DNA from: CAVTPU01 sp963736695
Lineage (GTDB): Bacteria; Actinomycetota; Actinomycetes; Mycobacteriales; Micromonosporaceae
Direction: 5' to 3'
Assembly (NCBI GenBank): GCA_963736695.1
Contig: CAVTPU010000004.1
Coordinates: 310,001-374,000 of the forward strand
Length of the DNA: 64,000 nucleotides
Each line of letters opens with the position of its first letter. Position 1 is the stretch's first letter. The translations under genes and the position numbers were made by a program. Below are positions 60,892 through 64,000 of the stretch, piece by piece. The notes under the pieces were generated by a model. That model made no database searches and was not told the DNA's origin. It was given only the letters and a program-made list of their open reading frames with translations.

Positions 60892-63699
60892 ATGCGCGTG
60901 CGACTGCTCGGCCCGATTGACGTGATCGTGGGCGGCGAGCCCCGACCCATGCCCGGCACGCGACGTCGCACGGTGCTCGCCGCTCTCGCCCTGCATCCCG
61001 GAACGGTCGTCAGCACCGATCGACTCATCCAGCTGGCCTGGGAGGACGAAGCGGGAGCGATCTCCCCGAACACCCTGCAGAGCCAGATTTCCCGGCTGCG
61101 CGCGGCGATGGGCGACCGGGACACGATCCGCGCCCAACCACCGGGCTACGTCCTCTCCGGAGCGGACATCACCGACGTCCTCGTCGCTGAACGTCTCGTC
61201 CGGGATGCGATGGCCACGACCGAGGGAGCCCGGCGGGTGCGGCTCCTGCGTGAGGCGGTCCGCATGTGGCGGGGACGCCCCCTCGACGACGTCGCCGACG
61301 TCTGGTGGACACGGGAACACCGCGAGCGCCTCGACCGACTCCTGGTGCGGGCGAAACTGGAGTTGAACGACGCGTTGCTGGCCACCGGCGAGCACGACAC
61401 GGTGGTCGCCGAGGCACGCCAGCTCGCGGCGGTGCATCCGTTCGACGAACGGATGCACCGCCAACTCATGCTCGCTCTCTATCGCGCGGGTCGCCAAGCC
61501 GACGCGCTCGACGCGGCTCACCAGTTGCGCCGCCGCCTGCGCGACGAGTTGGGCATCGATCCGAGTTGTGAGGTGCGCGAGCTCGAGGCCGCGATCCTCA
61601 ACCAGAGTCCCGCATTGTCGGCGGTAGAGCCGTCGGCAGTGAAGGCGTCGGAGCCTGCCACTGTCCAGTTAGGTGTGCCGGCACAACTTCCGCTCGCCGT
61701 ACGAGCGTTTGTTGGTCGCGACGCCGAGCTGGCGCGCCTCGACGACCTGCTCCCCGCCGGTGCGGACGCGGCCGGTGACCGGCCCTCGACGGTGGTCATC
61801 TCGGCGGTGTCGGGCACCGCCGGGGTTGGAAAGACGACTCTGGCCGTGCACTGGGCCCACCGGATCCGACACCGTTTCCCTGACGGGAACCTCTATGTGA
61901 ACCTTCGGGGATTCGATCCGGACGCGGCACCGACCGAACCCGCCGAGGTGGTCCGCGGTTTTCTCTCCGCGTTCGGGGTGCCCGCTCGGCAGGTGCCGGC
62001 GGATGTGGCGGCGCAGGCCGCGCTCTATCGCAGCATTGTGGCCGACCGGCGGGTGCTGATCGTTCTCGACAACGCCCGCGACGTCAGCCAGGTCCGGCCG
62101 CTACTGCCGGGAGCAGGCGCCAGCCTCGTCATTGTCACCAGCCGCAACCATCTCACCGCGCTCGTCGCCACCGAGGGCGCGCATCCGCTCCCCCTCGATC
62201 TGCTCACCCCCGACGAGTCACGGCAACTGCTCACCGGACGCCTCGGCTCCCAACGTATCGCCAGCGAACCCGACGCGATCGATGACATCATCGCCCGGTG
62301 CGCCCGGCTCCCCCTTGCCCTCGCGATCTTCGCGGCCCGGGCCGCCATCCGCCCCCGCTTCCCACTCGCCCGCCTCGCCGCCGATCTGCGGGAGGCCGAG
62401 GCGGGGCTCGACGCGTTGTCGGGTGGCGACGCGCGCACTGACGTTCGTGCGGCGTTCTCGTGGTCTTATCAGGCCTTGAGCCCGGAGGCCGCGCGGTTGT
62501 TCCGAATGCTCGGATCGCACCCCGGCGTCGACTTCTCGATGACTGCGGCGGCGAGCCTGGCCGGGGTCGAGCAAGCCCGGACCCGGGTCCTGCTCGACGA
62601 GCTGACTCAAGCTCAGATGATCACTGAGGCGGCCCCGGGTCGATACATTTTTCACGACCTGCTGCGTGCCTACGCCACCGAGCAGCACGCCACCCACGAC
62701 AGCGACGCTGAGCGGGACGCGGCGATCCGCCGCACGCTGGATCACTACTTGCAGTCGGCACACATGGCGGTCGGCCTACTCAGCCCCTATCGGCCTTCGA
62801 TCGCCATCGAGGCTCCTCTCCCTGGGGTCGGCCCGGATCGGCCCGAGGATCCGCCCGCCACGCTGCGATGGTTCGGTGCCGAGCATCGGGTGATCAGCGC
62901 GGTAATTCGCCGGGCGGCCGATCTCGGTTTCGACTTCGCCGTGTGGCGGCTGGCCTTTTTCTTCACGCCCTATCTCGAACGTCAGGGTCACTGGCACGAG
63001 TGGCTCGACCTGCAGGAGGTCGCCCACAGGTCGACGCGCAACTGCGGTGACATGACCGGGCTGGGCCATACCGTGCGGAGCCTGGCGGGCGTCCACACCC
63101 AACTCGGTCACTATGAGCTCGCCTACGACCATTTCCAGCACGCGTCGAGCCTGTTCACCACGCTCGGCGACGACATCGGCCAAGCCCAGACCCAGCTCAA
63201 CCTCTCGTGGCTGGCAGAGCTGCGAGAACGTCCCGGCGAGGCGATCGACCACGCCCAACGGGCATTGGCTCTCTATCGGTCGGCGGACAGCGCGGTCGGT
63301 CAAGCCCGCGCGTTGTTCTATCTGGGCACGAACCATCTGCTGCTCGGCGACCACAAGCGGGCCCTGGACTTCTGCGGGCGAGCGCTTGCTCTCTCCCTCG
63401 ACAGTGACGACCTTGACGGGCAGGCGTGGGCGTTGGACGGCCTGGGCCAGGTTTACCAGGCCTGTGGCGAACATATCGTCGCCGTCGACTACTACCGCGA
63501 GTCGCTGCACCTCATCCGACATCACAGCGATCGCTATGCCGAGGCGGAGACCCTCATCCGCCTCGGCGACTGTCACGACGTGTGCGGCGACGCCGCTGCC
63601 GCCGCCGCGGCGTGGCGGGCCGGGTTGGAGATCCTCGAGTCGATTGGCCACCGCGACATCGACCGGGTCCGGGCCAGGCTGGACTCGACCAGTCGGTGA
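60892..63699 (+). CDS. AfsR/SARP family transcriptional regulator with NB-ARC and TPR
   Basis: About 935 aa; ATG 60892 has GGAG 7 nt upstream, ATG 60880 is the alternative. Order: OmpR-like DNA-binding (MRVRLLGPIDVIVGG, GTRRRTVLAALAL), BTAD (HPFDERMHRQLMLALYRAGR), NB-ARC with Walker A SGTAGVGKTTLAVHW and LIVLDNARDVSQVRPLLPG, winged helix (FSWSYQALSPEAARLFRML) and C-terminal TPRs (ALDGLGQVYQACGEHIVAVD). Such regulators activate secondary metabolism genes. No biosynthetic cluster follows in the window. Confidence 0.93.
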   Translation: MRVRLLGPIDVIVGGEPRPMPGTRRRTVLAALALHPGTVVSTDRLIQLAWEDEAGAISPNTLQSQISRLRAAMGDRDTIRAQPPGYVLSGADITDVLVAERLVRDAMATTEGARRVRLLREAVRMWRGRPLDDVADVWWTREHRERLDRLLVRAKLELNDALLATGEHDTVVAEARQLAAVHPFDERMHRQLMLALYRAGRQADALDAAHQLRRRLRDELGIDPSCEVRELEAAILNQSPALSAVEPSAVKASEPATVQLGVPAQLPLAVRAFVGRDAELARLDDLLPAGADAAGDRPSTVVISAVSGTAGVGKTTLAVHWAHRIRHRFPDGNLYVNLRGFDPDAAPTEPAEVVRGFLSAFGVPARQVPADVAAQAALYRSIVADRRVLIVLDNARDVSQVRPLLPGAGASLVIVTSRNHLTALVATEGAHPLPLDLLTPDESRQLLTGRLGSQRIASEPDAIDDIIARCARLPLALAIFAARAAIRPRFPLARLAADLREAEAGLDALSGGDARTDVRAAFSWSYQALSPEAARLFRMLGSHPGVDFSMTAAASLAGVEQARTRVLLDELTQAQMITEAAPGRYIFHDLLRAYATEQHATHDSDAERDAAIRRTLDHYLQSAHMAVGLLSPYRPSIAIEAPLPGVGPDRPEDPPATLRWFGAEHRVISAVIRRAADLGFDFAVWRLAFFFTPYLERQGHWHEWLDLQEVAHRSTRNCGDMTGLGHTVRSLAGVHTQLGHYELAYDHFQHASSLFTTLGDDIGQAQTQLNLSWLAELRERPGEAIDHAQRALALYRSADSAVGQARALFYLGTNHLLLGDHKRALDFCGRALALSLDSDDLDGQAWALDGLGQVYQACGEHIVAVDYYRESLHLIRHHSDRYAEAETLIRLGDCHDVCGDAAAAAAAWRAGLEILESIGHRDIDRVRARLDSTSR

Positions 63700-64000
63700 C
63701 CCTCGGGCTACGGGCACCCTCATCTGGATGAGCTGCAGCGGCGTCTGCGGCTGGGGACGGAGGCAGAGGACTGCCGACCAATCTCGTAACCATTACCAGA
63801 TAGGACAATCAAGCCGAAAACGGCTATACGAGGTCGCTGTGGACAGTGGGCACCGCGTTAGCGGACGAGTCCAGCGATTCGGCCACGGCGTCACAGTAAC
63901 TGGTCGGGTCCATGGTGGACAATAGCCCCGTCTCTGTGGGTCCAGCTTGATCAGTTGGTTTTGGTGCGTTCCGCGGCCGGGTCGACCGCCACCGGCCGCC
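63700..64000. other. Intergenic end of window; possible partial minus-strand ORF
   Basis: An open minus-strand frame enters from the window edge and stops at TAG 63836-63834 (ending YCDAVAESLDSSANAVPTVH). It could be the end of a gene or chance. A small hairpin (AGCCG-AAAA-CGGCT, about 63822-63835) overlaps its stop. Nothing else is recognised. Confidence 0.25.

Overview
The window is a 64-kb piece of a high-GC actinobacterial chromosome. A large block (about 3.8-14.8 kb) keeps the order of the mycobacterial cluster Rv1822-Rv1832: pgsA-like, DUF881, sbp/DUF1290, DUF881, gcvH, garA/odhI FHA, FtsR-type MerR, DUF151 nuclease, second MerR, gcvP. Other actinobacterial signs are an AfsR/SARP regulator, DUF5999, a HadA-type dehydratase, and many start codons placed 6-8 nt after a TANNNT box with no Shine-Dalgarno (leaderless genes). 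The genus cannot be fixed from sequence alone. I saw no rRNA, tRNA, CRISPR array or transposase.

Layout. 0-3.8 kb: SDR/TetR pair, a membrane-anchored solute-binding + VWA protein with an EF-hand loop, and a DUF5999 protein. 3.8-14.8 kb: glycine cleavage and cell-envelope cluster, with a glycine riboswitch in front of gcvP, a tetratrico-like XRE regulator and an unlisted 51-aa Cys protein. 15-17 kb: ATP-grasp enzyme, CsoR-family regulator with its operator, HadA-like dehydratase. 17-26 kb: membrane protein, ArsR, SIMPL protein, HNH nuclease, lipoproteins, serine hydrolase, DUF4352 protein, and a YgiC-like ATP-grasp amidoligase paired with a YgiB-like protein. 26-30 kb: ABC exporter, then GNAT plus T4 Rnl1-like RNA ligase.

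30.3-41.5 kb looks like one regulon. A TetR gene lies between an operon for a GT1 glycosyltransferase, a FAD amine oxidase and an aminobutyraldehyde-type dehydrogenase and, on the other side, a polyamine-type ABC importer (potABCD order D-B-C-A) transcribed away from a sugar kinase and a SIS-domain isomerase. A dyad over the -10 box of the glycosyltransferase operon is closely repeated between potD and the kinase. The simplest inference is coordinated uptake and breakdown of an amine, possibly glycosylated or amino-sugar linked.

41.5-47.4 kb encodes secreted proteins and lipoproteins, a secreted nuclease, a haloalkane dehalogenase and an SPFH-like lipoprotein. 47.4-51.4 kb holds a lower-GC membrane STAND/NACHT NTPase gene, flanked on its far side by a decayed second copy of the 3' end of the SPFH lipoprotein gene, as expected for an inserted island. 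51.9-54.6 kb is a run of small unknown proteins. 54.8-63.7 kb has a hybrid histidine kinase with an almost exact 375-bp tandem PAS duplication, a photolyase/SDR-DUF2867 operon and an AfsR-like SARP.

Four genes (SDR, DUF151 nuclease, PotD, STAND NTPase) carry apparent one-base frameshifts although both halves are well conserved. Assembly indels are a likely explanation and should be excluded before any of them is called a pseudogene.
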